This document shows positions 1 through 9,537 of a stretch of DNA of 64,000 bases, piece by piece; the first letter of the stretch is position 1; each line of letters begins with the position of its first letter. The notes under the pieces are model-generated. The model was given only the letters and a program-made list of their open reading frames with translations. It was not told where the DNA came from and did not search any database. Both the position numbers and the translations under genes were made by a program. This DNA is from Mesorhizobium amorphae (GTDB taxonomy: Bacteria; Pseudomonadota; Alphaproteobacteria; Rhizobiales; Rhizobiaceae). The stretch lies in the NCBI RefSeq assembly GCF_014843845.1, contig NZ_JHQS01000015.1, positions 186,001 to 250,000 on the forward strand. Direction: 5' to 3'.

Positions 1-89
1 AGCTGCGAAAGGAGATGCCGGCGTTGTCAAGACGTCGGCCAACGGCGGACTGCGCGTTTCGCTTTGGGGGCAGAAATCCCCGGGGAAAA

Positions 90-105
90 GCGCTATATAT
101 AGACA
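90..105 (+). promoter_or_regulatory. NrdR-box-like palindrome upstream of nrdJ
   Basis: A ten-base palindromic core CTATATATAG lies at 93-102, 18 bases before the nrdJ start. The core matches the centre of the NrdR box, the operator of the ribonucleotide-reductase repressor NrdR, but the flanks do not match the consensus well. It could equally be the -10 region of the promoter. Only one box is visible, whereas NrdR sites are usually paired. Confidence 0.35.
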
Positions 106-120
106 AAAGGGATCGGACCA

Positions 121-3100
121 ATGCGCATCGAGCGTCGCTTCACCAAGCCAGGACAATCTGCCTATGCGGAGATCGAATTCCGCAAGGCGCTTTCCGAGAT
201 CAAGAATCCGGATGGCTCGGTGGTGTTCCGCTTGGACAATATCGATGTGCCGGCGCAGTTCTCCCAGGTCGCGGCTGACATCCTGGCGCAGAAATATTTC
301 CGCAAGGCCGGCGTTCCGGCGCGCCTGAAGAAGGTCGAGGAGAACGACGTTCCCTCCTTCCTGTGGCGCTCCGTCGCCGACGAGGCGGAACTGGCCAAGC
401 TCCCCGAGGCCGAGCGCTACGGCTCCGAGATCGACGCCCGCCAGGTCTTCGACCGTCTTGCCGGCACCTGGACCTATTGGGGCTGGAAGGGCGGCTACTT
501 CAAGTCCGAGGACGACGCACGCACCTTCCGCGACGAGCTTGCCTATATGCTGGCTACCCAGCGCGTGGCGCCAAACTCGCCGCAATGGTTCAACACCGGC
601 CTGCATTGGGCCTATGGCATCGACGGTCCGAGCCAGGGCCACTTCTATGTCGACCCGTTCACCGGCAAGCTGACCAAGTCGAAGTCCTCCTACGAGCATC
701 CCCAGCCGCATGCCTGCTTCATCCAGGGCGTGCAGGACGATCTCGTCAACGAAGGCGGCATCATGGACCTTTGGGTGCGTGAAGCGCGCCTGTTCAAATA
801 CGGCTCGGGCACCGGCTCCAACTTCTCGTTCCTGCGCGGCGAAGGCGAAAAGCTGTCCGGCGGCGGCCGCTCGTCCGGCCTGATGAGCTTCCTCAAGATC
901 GGCGACCGCGCGGCGGGCGCCATCAAGTCGGGCGGCACGACGCGCCGCGCCGCCAAGATGGTCATCGTCGATGCCGACCACCCCGATATCGAGGAATTCA
1001 TCGACTGGAAGGTCAATGAAGAGCAGAAGGTCGCCTCGCTGGTCACCGGCTCCAAGATCGTCAAGAAGCATCTCGAAGCGATCATGAAGGCCTGCGTCAA
1101 TTGCGAAGGCCATGACGACGACTGCTTCGATCCGGCGATCAACACCGCGCTGAAGCGTGAGATCAAGCTGGCCAAGAAGGATGCGGTGCCGGAGAACTAC
1201 ATCTACCGCGTCATCCAGTTCGCCAAGCAGGGCTACACCTCGATGTCGTTCAAGACCTACGACACCGACTGGGACTCCGACGCCTACCTCACCGTATCAG
1301 GCCAGAACTCCAACAATTCGGTGTCGCTGAAGGACAATTTCCTGCGCGCCGTCGAGCAGGATGGCGACTGGCAGTTGACCGCCCGCAAGGACGGCAAGGT
1401 GCTGAAGACGCTGAAGGCCAGGGATCTCTGGGAAAAGATCGGCTATGCCGCCTGGGCATCGGCAGATCCCGGCCTGCATTTCAACACGACGATGAACGAC
1501 TGGCACACCTGCGCGTCGGCCGGTGCGATCCGGGCCTCCAACCCGTGCTCGGAATACATGTTCCTCGACGACACGGCCTGCAACCTCGCCTCGATCAACC
1601 TTTTGCCCTACCGCAATGCCGACGGCACGATCGACATCGCCGCCTACGAGCACACGGTGCGGCTGTGGACCATCGTGCTCGAAATCTCGGTGATGATGGC
1701 GCAGTTCCCGTCGAAGGAGATCGCCAAGCTCTCCTACGAATACCGCACGCTCGGTCTCGGCTACGCCAATATTGGCGGCCTGCTGATGACCTCGGGCATT
1801 CCCTATGACTCGGACGAGGGCCGCGCCATCTGCGCCGCACTCACCGCGATCATGACGGGTACTGCCTACGCCACCTCGGCCGAGATGGCGTCCGAGCTCG
1901 GCGCCTTCCCGGACTATGACCGCAACGCCCAGAACATGCTGCGCGTCATGCGCAATCACCGCCGCGCCGCCTATGGCGACAAGGACGGTTACGAGAAGCT
2001 GGCCGTCAACCCGGTGCCGCTGGTCGCGTCCGACCTCAAGCAGCAGGCGCTTGCCGAGCACGCCAAGGCCGCCTGGGACCGCGCCATCGAGCTCGGCGAG
2101 GAGCATGGCTACCGCAATGCGCAGGCGACCGTTATCGCGCCGACCGGCACGATCGGCCTGGTCATGGATTGCGACACCACCGGCATCGAGCCCGACTTCG
2201 CGCTGGTGAAGTTCAAGAAGCTCGCCGGCGGCGGCTATTTCAAGATCATCAATCGCGCCGTACCGGAAGCGCTGCGCACGCTCGGCTACTCCGAGAGCCA
2301 GATCGCCGAGATCGAGGCCTATGCGGTCGGCCATGGCAACCTCAACCAGGCGCCCGGCATCAACCCCGGCTCGCTCAAGGCCAAGGGTTTTTCGGACGAC
2401 AAGATCGCGGCGCTGAATGCGGCGCTGAAGTCGGCCTTCGACATCAAGTTCGTCTTCAACCAGTGGACGCTGGGCGCCGACTGGGTGAAGGAGACCTTTG
2501 GTTTCACCGATGAGCAGCTCAACGATTTTTCGTTCGAGATCCTGCCGGCGCTGGGCTTCTCGAAGAAGGACATCGAGGCCGCAAACATCCATGTCTGCGG
2601 AGCGATGACGCTGGAAGGCGCGCCGTTCCTGAAGGCCGAGCACCTGGCGGTGTTCGACTGCGCCAGCCCGTGCGGCAAGATCGGCAAGCGCTCGCTGTCG
2701 ATCAACAGCCACATACTGATGATGGCGGCGGCGCAGCCCTTCATCTCCGGCGCCATCTCCAAGACCATCAACATGCCGAACGAAGCGACGGTGGAAGACG
2801 CCAAGGGCGCCTACATGCTGTCGTGGAAGCTGGCGCTGAAAGCCAACGCGCTCTACCGCGACGGCTCGAAACTGTCGCAGCCGCTCAATTCCTCGCTGCT
2901 CGCCGATGGCGAGGAGGACGAGGACGATGCGGTCGAGCAGCTGATCCAGGCACCGGCGGCACAGCGCGCCGTGCAGGTGACGGAGAAGATCGTCGAACGC
3001 GTCGTCGAGCGTCTCTATCGCGACCGTGAAAAGCTGCCGAACCGCCGCAAGGGCTACACCCAGAAGGCGGTCGTCGGTGGTCACAAGGTCTATCTCAGGA

Positions 3101-3900
3101 CCGGCGAATTCGACGATGGCCGTATCGGCGAGATCTTCATCGACATGCACAAGGAAGGTGCTGCCTTCCGTGCGATGATGAACAATTTTGCCATCGCCAT
3201 CTCGCTTGGCCTGCAATATGGCGTGCCGCTCGAAGAATTTGTCGAGGCCTTCACTTTCACCAAGTTCGAGCCGGCCGGCATGGTGCAGGGCAACGACGCG
3301 ATCAAGAACGCCACGTCGATCCTCGACTATGTGTTCCGCGAGCTTGCCGTGTCCTATCTCGGCCGCCACGACCTCGCCCATGTCGACCAGTCGGATTTCG
3401 ACAAGACGGCACTCGGCCGTGGCATCACCGAAGGCAAGGCAACGCCCTTTTCGAAGGGCCTGACCCGCGGCGTTTCTCCGGTCAAGCTGGTGTCGGGCGC
3501 CAGCGCAGAGCCCAAGGGCTTTGGCGGCTCGGCGCCGACCACCGCCCCTGCCCGCGCCGCGCCGACTGCCTTTTCGGGTTCCAACGTGCTGGCGCTGAAG
3601 CCGGCCAGCGACGAGGCCATCGCCTACAAGCGCGACTATGAGGAGCGGGCCAAGGAACTGGTCGAGGACATCGTCTACGAAGAGGCGACGGATGAGGCGT
3701 CGGGGGCTTCGGCGCTGTTCACCGACGCAGCGGCAAACGAAGCAGCTGAGGCGAAAGCGCTTGCCGAGACCCGGCGTCAGCAATCCCTGATGCAGGGCTA
3801 TACCGGCAACGAATGCTCGGAATGCCACAACTTCACCATGGTGCGGAACGGCACCTGCGAGAAGTGCGACACGTGTGGTTCGACGAGCGGGTGCAGCTGA
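121..3900 (+). CDS. nrdJ: Vitamin B12-dependent (class II) ribonucleotide reductase
   Basis: Reduces ribonucleotides to deoxyribonucleotides in the cytoplasm, using adenosylcobalamin to make the thiyl radical, so it works with or without oxygen. The 1259-residue length fits the long rhizobial NrdJ form. The active-site N-P-C-S-E motif is at residues 474-478, followed by a conserved [14 protein letters not shown] block. The last 30 residues are rich in Cys-x-x-Cys pairs (CSEC, CEKC, CDTC), the zinc-binding, redox-active tail of this family. The start is preceded by AAAAGGGA. A short TATA palindrome upstream may be an NrdR site. No cobalamin riboswitch is visible in the 120 bases available. Confidence 0.97.
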   Translation: MRIERRFTKPGQSAYAEIEFRKALSEIKNPDGSVVFRLDNIDVPAQFSQVAADILAQKYFRKAGVPARLKKVEENDVPSFLWRSVADEAELAKLPEAERYGSEIDARQVFDRLAGTWTYWGWKGGYFKSEDDARTFRDELAYMLATQRVAPNSPQWFNTGLHWAYGIDGPSQGHFYVDPFTGKLTKSKSSYEHPQPHACFIQGVQDDLVNEGGIMDLWVREARLFKYGSGTGSNFSFLRGEGEKLSGGGRSSGLMSFLKIGDRAAGAIKSGGTTRRAAKMVIVDADHPDIEEFIDWKVNEEQKVASLVTGSKIVKKHLEAIMKACVNCEGHDDDCFDPAINTALKREIKLAKKDAVPENYIYRVIQFAKQGYTSMSFKTYDTDWDSDAYLTVSGQNSNNSVSLKDNFLRAVEQDGDWQLTARKDGKVLKTLKARDLWEKIGYAAWASADPGLHFNTTMNDWHTCASAGAIRASNPCSEYMFLDDTACNLASINLLPYRNADGTIDIAAYEHTVRLWTIVLEISVMMAQFPSKEIAKLSYEYRTLGLGYANIGGLLMTSGIPYDSDEGRAICAALTAIMTGTAYATSAEMASELGAFPDYDRNAQNMLRVMRNHRRAAYGDKDGYEKLAVNPVPLVASDLKQQALAEHAKAAWDRAIELGEEHGYRNAQATVIAPTGTIGLVMDCDTTGIEPDFALVKFKKLAGGGYFKIINRAVPEALRTLGYSESQIAEIEAYAVGHGNLNQAPGINPGSLKAKGFSDDKIAALNAALKSAFDIKFVFNQWTLGADWVKETFGFTDEQLNDFSFEILPALGFSKKDIEAANIHVCGAMTLEGAPFLKAEHLAVFDCASPCGKIGKRSLSINSHILMMAAAQPFISGAISKTINMPNEATVEDAKGAYMLSWKLALKANALYRDGSKLSQPLNSSLLADGEEDEDDAVEQLIQAPAAQRAVQVTEKIVERVVERLYRDREKLPNRRKGYTQKAVVGGHKVYLRTGEFDDGRIGEIFIDMHKEGAAFRAMMNNFAIAISLGLQYGVPLEEFVEAFTFTKFEPAGMVQGNDAIKNATSILDYVFRELAVSYLGRHDLAHVDQSDFDKTALGRGITEGKATPFSKGLTRGVSPVKLVSGASAEPKGFGGSAPTTAPARAAPTAFSGSNVLALKPASDEAIAYKRDYEERAKELVEDIVYEEATDEASGASALFTDAAANEAAEAKALAETRRQQSLMQGYTGNECSECHNFTMVRNGTCEKCDTCGSTSGCS

Positions 3901-3929
3901 GCGTTGAAGGCGTATCGAGGGCTGCCGCG

Positions 3930-4280
3930 ATGAGTCGAATTGCCAAATTTTGCAGAAACTGCCGAGCTGAAGCAGGGCTCAGGCTATATGACGCAGCATA
4001 CAAGCTTGGAATGTCGCCATCTGAACTCTGCAGTGTGGAAAACGGGGAGAGTGTCGCTACAATTCCCCAGATCGAGGCCATGGCACAGTTTTTCGGTAGC
4101 AACCTCGACTTCCTCATGCATTGGTATGAGCAAGATGAGCGGGACAGACGCAAACGAGTCGAGCCGCCTGTTGCGGGTTCGATATCGAGCCCGCAGCAGG
4201 CCGATCTGACGAATGTCGTCTTTCTAACGCGATACAAGGATCGCAGATGGCTGACGAATTCTACGTCGGAAGAGCCCTAA
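3930..4280 (+). CDS. XRE-family helix-turn-helix regulator paired with ImmA peptidase
   Basis: A 116-residue protein with an N-terminal Cro/CI-type helix-turn-helix (about residues 8-65), including the typical SPSELCSVENG turn and a FFGSNLDFLM end to the domain. The C-terminal half has no recognisable fold. The chosen ATG lies 30 bases after the nrdJ stop; an upstream in-frame extension would run into nrdJ. Its 3' end overlaps the next gene by 34 bases, implying translational coupling. In known pairs of this kind (ImmR/ImmA of ICEBs1) the HTH protein represses and the peptidase cleaves it. That role is inferred here. Confidence 0.8.
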   Translation: MSRIAKFCRNCRAEAGLRLYDAAYKLGMSPSELCSVENGESVATIPQIEAMAQFFGSNLDFLMHWYEQDERDRRKRVEPPVAGSISSPQQADLTNVVFLTRYKDRRWLTNSTSEEP

Positions 4281-4804
4281 GTGCCTCAGCATTGGCCCGC
4301 ATCGCAGATGCGGTACGGGCCAAATTTGGAGTGGCAGATAAAACATGGGTTGACGTGATAGATATCGTCGAACTTGAGCTGCCTAAAATTATAAAAGAAT
4401 ACAGCTTTGTCGTAAAACCAGACAAAGAGATGACCACGCCAGCTTACACGGATTTTAATCCTGTAAGTATAGTCGTATCAGAGAGCGTCTATATCGCGGC
4501 CTGCGAAGGGGATGACCGCTCACGCATGACTATAGCGCACGAACTTGGTCATGTTTTACTTCATTCGAATTTCTTCAATTCGAAGTTCAATATGCACAGA
4601 TCCGATTATTCCGAAAAGTGCATTGCCCAAGCCACAGGAATACACAGTTCTGAATATCAGGCAAAAAGATTTGCTGCATATATTTTGGCCCCAAAATCTA
4701 TATCTAAACACTACTCAGACCCAAAGAAACTGGCTTCAGACGCCGGAATATCCATAACTGCCGCAGAGATAGCAATAAAAGACGCCAACAAATATTACAT
4801 ATAG
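4247..4804 (+). CDS. ImmA/IrrE-family zinc metallopeptidase
   Basis: 185 residues with the zinc-peptidase motif H-E-L-G-H within TIAHELGHVLLH near residue 97-108, and the downstream AKRFAAYILAP segment typical of the COG2856/IrrE family. Such peptidases usually cleave a partner HTH repressor in response to a signal such as DNA damage. The gene overlaps the preceding XRE gene by 34 bases. Its base composition is visibly more AT-rich than its neighbours (many ATA, AAA and TTT codons), which suggests horizontal acquisition. No integrase, excision gene or toxin accompanies it. The targets, and whether it regulates anything beyond its own operon, cannot be read from the sequence. Confidence 0.85.
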   Translation: MADEFYVGRALSASALARIADAVRAKFGVADKTWVDVIDIVELELPKIIKEYSFVVKPDKEMTTPAYTDFNPVSIVVSESVYIAACEGDDRSRMTIAHELGHVLLHSNFFNSKFNMHRSDYSEKCIAQATGIHSSEYQAKRFAAYILAPKSISKHYSDPKKLASDAGISITAAEIAIKDANKYYI

Positions 4805-4909
4805 CTTCTTTGAAATTGGCAATAGCGCCCCACCCCTCCATCAAGGTCGACGCGGTCGGCGACGCGATGTGACAGGCCTCTCGGCACTCCGCGCCGACCC
4901 ACCGCCGCG

Positions 4910-5518
4910 TCATGCCGGCCGCACGGCCAGGAACGTGTTCCATTCTTCGCGATCGCGGCCGACGTTGAAATCGTCCCTGATAAGGACCAGCCCGGCGCTT
5001 TCGAGCCGCGCCGCGAAGTCGTCCCTTCGCCAGTACACCGTGTGATATTCGCCGCCCGTCTCGCCATCGCCATTGCGCATCGATACGAGGAAGGCGCCGC
5101 CTGGCCGCAGCGACCCGGCAATCTTGGCAAGGATCTGGTCGGTCTGGTCGCGCGGCACATGGATCAGGACGCACAGGGCCAGGACTGCGTCGTAGGGGCC
5201 GCCGAGGTCATCGGTGATGAGATCGAGTAGCTCACCCTGCTTGCCGCGCGCCGCCTGCAGCTCAAGAAACCGCTTTGTCGCGTCGGTGCGCCGAACCTTG
5301 ACGCCCAGGGTCTCCAGAAAGTCGGCATCGTATCCGGGTCCCGACCCGACTTCCAGAATCTCGCCGCTTGTGCCGGCGATCGCCACAAGGCGCTTCAGCG
5401 ATGCCTGCTCTCTGTCGTTGGGGACATGCCTCACGATCGCATCGTAGCGTTCCGCATAGTCCTCATAGGCACTGATCGTTTGCCGGCTCTTCGCCAGAGC
5501 CTCCGATGACACGCTCAT
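4910..5518 (-). CDS. Class I SAM-dependent methyltransferase
   Basis: A 202-residue cytoplasmic protein with a Rossmann-type SAM-binding core. Motif I is ILEVGSGPGYDADFLE (about residues 54-69), followed by an acidic strand end (VRRTDAT), the LDLITDDLGGPYDAVLALCVLIH post-I region and an LRPGGAFLVSM strand. The start at 5518 is chosen over one ten codons upstream because an excellent ribosome site (AGGGAGG) precedes it. The substrate is not predictable. It is probably transcribed in the same direction as the small DUF1127 gene upstream of it, 39 bases away. Confidence 0.8.
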   Translation of the reverse strand: MSVSSEALAKSRQTISAYEDYAERYDAIVRHVPNDREQASLKRLVAIAGTSGEILEVGSGPGYDADFLETLGVKVRRTDATKRFLELQAARGKQGELLDLITDDLGGPYDAVLALCVLIHVPRDQTDQILAKIAGSLRPGGAFLVSMRNGDGETGGEYHTVYWRRDDFAARLESAGLVLIRDDFNVGRDREEWNTFLAVRPA

Positions 5519-5557
5519 CTTTCCCTCCCTCGTATCCATGTCGGTCAAAGAGCTTCC

Positions 5558-5722
5558 TCAGCGAATGGTTCCGGGAGGGACGCGACCGTCGAGCATCCCG
5601 ATATCGCGCAGGAAATGGTCCGACAGCGAACGGTGGTCGAGCAGGCCGCGCTTGCGTGGTCTGAACGGCGCGGTGAAGAGGTCGAGCATCGGACGACGAA
5701 GCGTGTTGTACAGGGTGGTCAT
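5558..5722 (-). CDS. DUF1127 small basic protein
   Basis: A 54-residue protein with the DUF1127 signature toward its C-terminus: D-H-R-S-L-S-D-H-F-L-R-D-I-G-M-L. The ATG at 5722 is preceded by AAAGGA and is preferred to an upstream TTG-type start. DUF1127 proteins are abundant in rhizobia; a few have been linked to RNA turnover or phosphate and carbon metabolism, but most have no known function. The gene lies head to head with a LysR regulator 104 bases away, which may control it. It is one of three DUF1127 genes in this window. Confidence 0.75.
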   Translation of the reverse strand: MTTLYNTLRRPMLDLFTAPFRPRKRGLLDHRSLSDHFLRDIGMLDGRVPPGTIR

Positions 5723-5826
5723 TGCCGTGTCCTTTCGGGTTCGATCTGATGGACAAAGCATGCCGTTTTACGGCCTTGGTTTCCAATCGAACGTCGCGTA
5801 CCATGCATCAGGAGGATTGATGCGTC

Positions 5827-6741
5827 ATGGGTTGGGAGCTACCGCCGTTAGGGGCCATTCGCGTCTTTGAAGCCGCAGCGCGGCTGGGCAGCTTCACCAA
5901 GGCCGCCGAAGAACTCGGCATGACCCAGTCCGCGGCCAGCTATCAGATCAAGGTGCTGGAAGAACGCGCCGGAACGCCGCTTTTCATAAGAAAAACAAGG
6001 CAGATCGCCCTGACCGAGGCCGGACAGCAGTTGGCACCGCACGCAACAGGCGCCTTCTCGGCCTTGGCCGATGCGTGGGTCGCCACGAAGGGCGGAGCGA
6101 CCGGCGTGCTGTCCGTGACGACCATGGAAACATTTGCCTCGAACTGGCTGGCCGTATGGCTCGGAACATTCCAGCTGATGCATCCAGACCTCGCCGTGAA
6201 GGTCAACACATCGTCCCGGCTGGTCGATTTCACACGCGAGGACATGGATATCGGGATTCGCACCGGCACCGGAAAATGGCCCGGCCTGACGGTTCACTAT
6301 CTGTTCAAGGCAGACTATACGCCGATGCTCAGCCCGAGGCTGGCCGAGAGCGTGGGCGGCATCCACCGCCCCGAGGATCTTTACAAGGTGGCGCTATGCT
6401 GTGCCGACGATCCCTGGTGGAAAATCTGGTTCGAGGCAGCCGGCGTACCCTTCGAGCCAGATCGCGTCATCGCGGGCCCGACGCTGGGTTCGCAGGCTTA
6501 CGATGCAATGGCGGCGCTGACCGATCGGGGCGCTGCGATCCTCACCCGCAACATCTACAGCGCCTTGCTGGCAAAGGGCCAGTTGATACAGCCCTTTGAA
6601 GTCCTTGGATCGGATGGCGATGGCTATTGGCTGGTGCACCTGGAAAGCCGCCGCAATACACCCAAGATCAAGGTGTTCCGGGACTGGGTGCTTGCGCAGA
6701 CGGCGGAGATACACGAGCGCGAAGGGCGAGAGGCCCTATAG
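5827..6741 (+). CDS. LysR-family transcriptional regulator, GcvA-like
   Basis: 304 residues. The winged helix-turn-helix covers about residues 7-65 (AARLGSFTKAAEELGMTQSAASYQIKVLEE), followed by a linker helix and a two-lobe substrate-binding domain. The phrases SVTTMETFASNWL and DIGIRTGTGKWPGL are typical of the GcvA/AmpR subgroup. LysR proteins usually regulate the divergent neighbour, here the DUF1127 and methyltransferase pair; that link is an inference. The effector is unknown. The 3' end converges on a DUF2314 gene 25 bases away. Confidence 0.88.
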   Translation: MGWELPPLGAIRVFEAAARLGSFTKAAEELGMTQSAASYQIKVLEERAGTPLFIRKTRQIALTEAGQQLAPHATGAFSALADAWVATKGGATGVLSVTTMETFASNWLAVWLGTFQLMHPDLAVKVNTSSRLVDFTREDMDIGIRTGTGKWPGLTVHYLFKADYTPMLSPRLAESVGGIHRPEDLYKVALCCADDPWWKIWFEAAGVPFEPDRVIAGPTLGSQAYDAMAALTDRGAAILTRNIYSALLAKGQLIQPFEVLGSDGDGYWLVHLESRRNTPKIKVFRDWVLAQTAEIHEREGREAL

Positions 6742-6766
6742 GCTTTCAGGCAGCGGTCACGGGTCC

Positions 6767-7309
6767 TCAATCCTTGAACGTGATGCCGTATTTTGCGGCC
6801 TGTTCCTTGGGCATGTCGGCGAACGCCTGGCGCGTAGTGTAGCCGCCGTAGACTTCGCCGCCATTCCTGATCATCCAGTCCTCGACGTCGGCTTCGGCCA
6901 CCTTCATCCTGTCGCCGATCTTGTATTTGTTGCCGTTGACCGGTTCGTCGGCGAGCAGGCCGACGAAGGTGCCGTCGCTGTAGCCGAGCAACTGCAGCCA
7001 GATATGCTCGGTGGCGCCGTTCTGCGTCAGCGGGAACTTCACCGTGTAGGTGCCGGGCGTGCCGGCGGCGATCAGTTCGTGGAAACGCGGCAGGGTCGAG
7101 CGGCCGGTCTTCTTGGCGGCCTGCATTGCTTCGTCGCCGGTATAATAGGCGACGACGTTTTCCTGGACCGGGCGCGGCGCCGTCGGTGAGGCACCGGGTG
7201 CCGCCTCCGGGATGGTAACCGGCTTGTTGCTCGGCATATGGCCGAGCGTGTTGAAAAACCCGTAGCCGAGAGCGGCCACAAAAGCGACTGCCAGAACCGG
7301 ATTGCGCAT
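6767..7309 (-). CDS. DUF2314-domain exported protein
   Basis: 180 residues with a single hydrophobic N-terminal segment (NPVLAVAFVAALGYGFF) that may be a signal anchor. A proline-rich linker follows, then a DUF2314 domain from about residue 58: YYTGDEAMQAAKKTG, the central EHIWLQLLGYSDG, and GDRMKVAEADVEDWMI. The ATG at 7309 is preceded by GAGGGG and is preferred to a longer form starting 31 codons upstream, which would run through a palindromic repeat. DUF2314 proteins (YegJ-like) have no assigned biochemical role. The gene probably ends a short minus-strand series of envelope genes. Confidence 0.75.
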   Translation of the reverse strand: MRNPVLAVAFVAALGYGFFNTLGHMPSNKPVTIPEAAPGASPTAPRPVQENVVAYYTGDEAMQAAKKTGRSTLPRFHELIAAGTPGTYTVKFPLTQNGATEHIWLQLLGYSDGTFVGLLADEPVNGNKYKIGDRMKVAEADVEDWMIRNGGEVYGGYTTRQAFADMPKEQAAKYGITFKD

Positions 7310-7334
7310 CGACCCCTCACGCCATTGTTTTGAA

Positions 7335-7403
7335 GCATGTCGCTGTTCAAAACCGCTGCGCACCCTCAGGTCAGGCCTAAGGGCATGCCTCTTGGGCGAC
7401 ATG
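7335..7403. repeat. Short palindromic repeat, degenerate copy
   Basis: The arms GCATGTCG and CGACATGC bracket a segment containing TCAAAACCGCTGC. The same AAAACCG core occurs in three better preserved palindromes elsewhere in the window (near 11717, 41343 and 55342). It lies just upstream of the DUF2314 start. Confidence 0.5.
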
Positions 7404-7517
7404 CACGATCACGCGGATGTTACCAGCCGGGCGTTGCGGGACCGCTAAAGAACAAAGTGAGCGGATCGTTAGAAAAACGCTGAAATTTGCCGCAAAACTT
7501 CAGAACGCTGGCCACCT

Positions 7518-8585
7518 CTAATCCGCGTCGGCCACCATCTGGCGGCTGCCACCGGCCCACGCACGCCACTGCCTCTCATCGCCATGGAAGACGTTGAGGT
7601 CGATGCGGCCCCTCACCCCGTGCGACAGGCCGGAGCCGGAATATTGCCAGAACAACCATTTGCGGCCGGGATAGACTTTTGATGGATGCCGCGCCACCGC
7701 GCGCAGCCAGAACGGGTAATCCAGGAAGGCGCCGCGCAAATTGTCGCGGTAGAAATCGGGGCTGGTGTAGATGATGGGTCGCTGGCCGTAGTGTCGCTCC
7801 AACTTGTCCATGAACACCTGCATCTTCTCCTGCACCGTCGCGCGCGACGGCCGCCGCTTGCAGGAGGACTCGCCGTTCCACTCGACATCGATCACCGGCG
7901 GCAGCGCGCCCTCAACCCTCGGCACGTTGCGGATGAACCAGTCGGCCTGCTCGCCGGCGGTGCGGCACCAGTAGAAGAAGTGATAGGCGCCGCGCTTCAG
8001 CCCGGCGGCATCGGCATTGCGCCAGTTGGTCCTGAACATCGGATCGAGATGGTCGCCGCCGTCGGTGGCCTTGATGTAGGCGAAGTTGGCGCCCTGGGCG
8101 CGCAGCTTGCCCCAGTTCACGTTGCCCTGCCAGCGCGAGACGTCGACGCCGTGCACGGCAAGGTGCCGGGGCGAAGCCCCCCGGCCGAAATTGATCGGCT
8201 TGGCGTCGCGGAAACCGTAGCGCGTCACCGGCCCGGCCAGCATCGGGGGTGCGGCGCGCGTCAGTCGCTTCGGCTGCGACACCAGGGCAACCGGCTCGAC
8301 CGGTGGCTCGATGGCCTCCTCCGGCAACGGCGTGTCCGCGTCGATCGTCTCCTCTTCCTCTGCCAGGGAAAAGGGCGGCGCATTGTCGGCCACTGGTGCG
8401 GCCTCGTGCGACATAGGCGGAAGAACGGGTGTGTCCGGGGCCGCCGTGACGGGCACGCTTGGCCGTACGACGGAGCTGGTCGTCTCGTTCGACGGCATTT
8501 GCAGGGCATCGACGCCCGCTGTCGACGAACAGCCGGCAAGCCACAGGGACGCGAGCGAGAAAATGACGACGCCTGGTAACCGCAT
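7518..8585 (-). CDS. GH25 lysozyme-like lipoprotein
   Basis: 355 residues. The N-terminus is a lipoprotein signal with lipobox L-A-G-C, so the mature protein should be anchored to a membrane in the periplasm. A Pro/Glu-rich low-complexity linker extends to about residue 140. The glycoside hydrolase family 25 domain follows, with HGVDVSRWQGNVNW, FAYIKATDGGDHLDP, RGAYHFFYWC and the catalytic D-V-E of PVIDVEWNG. The family hydrolyses the MurNAc-GlcNAc bond of peptidoglycan. The ATG at 8585 is favoured over one 7 codons upstream because it places the signal peptide correctly. Being chromosomal and lipidated, it is more likely a wall-remodelling enzyme than a phage lysin. Confidence 0.88.
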   Translation of the reverse strand: MRLPGVVIFSLASLWLAGCSSTAGVDALQMPSNETTSSVVRPSVPVTAAPDTPVLPPMSHEAAPVADNAPPFSLAEEEETIDADTPLPEEAIEPPVEPVALVSQPKRLTRAAPPMLAGPVTRYGFRDAKPINFGRGASPRHLAVHGVDVSRWQGNVNWGKLRAQGANFAYIKATDGGDHLDPMFRTNWRNADAAGLKRGAYHFFYWCRTAGEQADWFIRNVPRVEGALPPVIDVEWNGESSCKRRPSRATVQEKMQVFMDKLERHYGQRPIIYTSPDFYRDNLRGAFLDYPFWLRAVARHPSKVYPGRKWLFWQYSGSGLSHGVRGRIDLNVFHGDERQWRAWAGGSRQMVADAD

Positions 8586-8763
8586 CTGGACCTGTACGCA
8601 AAACACAACAGACCGAAGGCAACCAACCGCCGCCGGACAACTGGCAATTCCCTAACGAGAAATTACCAACAAAGTTTGAATCAATTGTTAGCGAAATGGT
8701 GAGCGAGCGAGGCTCTGCCCTGCCCTTGTCTGCGGAGAAACCGAAGCCGGGTTGGCGGCAGGA

Positions 8764-9381
8764 CTATTTGACCGAGCTGACCAGGGTCTCGTCGCCGCTG
8801 AGGATGGAGACCCAGTGCCCGGAGTTGTCACTCGCCTGTCGCTTCAGGTAGCGATAGCCGGTTTCGCTCCACAGGCGAACCTTGTCGCTGAGGTTGTCGA
8901 GGATGAAATCGCCCTTGTCCGTGCGCACGGTGAGCACCGCATGGCCTTCGCCGTCCGGCTTGCGGACCACGGTCATCAGCAGGTTGGATACGGCAACGCC
9001 GTCTCTTATGAGCTCGCGCTGCTTTTCCAGCACATAGTCCTCGCAATCACCGAAGCCATTGTCCGGATAGGCCCACCATTCCTCCTTGCCGTAATTGTCC
9101 ATGTCGCTCATCGGCTTGACGCGCGTGTTGACCGAGGCGTCGACGGCAGTGATCTCACGCAGCAGCCTGCCGGTCATATGCTCCGGCGTGTTGTTGGGCG
9201 AACGGATCGAGCATTCGGCGGGATGGATCTTGCAGAAATCATAATGGCCGACCGGCTGGGACGTCGGACCGCCGACCATCATGGACAGGCCGGCGGCGCT
9301 GGCCAAACCCGGCACAGAGGTGAAAGCCGTCAGAGCTATTGCAAGCCGCGCCGCGCAACGCCAACCCGTAGAGGATGCCAT
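8764..9381 (-). CDS. Bacterial transglutaminase-like cysteine peptidase (BTLCP)
   Basis: 205 residues with a signal peptide ending near ASA. The BTLCP family (formerly DUF920) is recognised by the catalytic Cys in GFGDCEDYVLEK, the His in GEGHAVLTVRT and the Asp in GDFILDNLS, in that order, with W-A-Y-P upstream. Family members related to LapG are periplasmic proteases; no LapD-type partner is seen here. The ATG at 9381 is used because the upstream alternative is a TTG with no better ribosome site. It lies upstream of the GH25 gene on the same strand, so both may serve the envelope. Confidence 0.87.
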   Translation of the reverse strand: MASSTGWRCAARLAIALTAFTSVPGLASAAGLSMMVGGPTSQPVGHYDFCKIHPAECSIRSPNNTPEHMTGRLLREITAVDASVNTRVKPMSDMDNYGKEEWWAYPDNGFGDCEDYVLEKQRELIRDGVAVSNLLMTVVRKPDGEGHAVLTVRTDKGDFILDNLSDKVRLWSETGYRYLKRQASDNSGHWVSILSGDETLVSSVK

Positions 9382-9537
9382 TGCGGCCCCACGTCTGTTG
9401 TTTGTTAACAAAAAGCTAAGGGAGAATTCACGAGCAAGTCAATGCGTGCGCAGGGCGATCACAGACGGTTGACCGTTTGCATCGCAGGCGTGGTAGCCGC
9501 GCAACACAGATTTCCAGGCGACGGCCGTCGGTTCGAT

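Noticed and set aside
1-120. Cobalamin riboswitch before nrdJ
   Set aside because: No B12-box pattern or multi-stem layout is visible, though only 120 bases of upstream sequence are present.
1297-3828. 843-codon open frame antisense to nrdJ
   Set aside because: It is a GC-rich shadow of the nrdJ codons, has no recognised domain and no ribosome site.
3930-4804. Toxin-antitoxin system
   Set aside because: The pair is HTH plus metallopeptidase. No toxin-type nuclease or ADP-ribosylating motif is present.
7518-8585. Prophage lysin
   Set aside because: There are no phage structural or holin genes nearby, and the lipoprotein signal fits a cellular enzyme.
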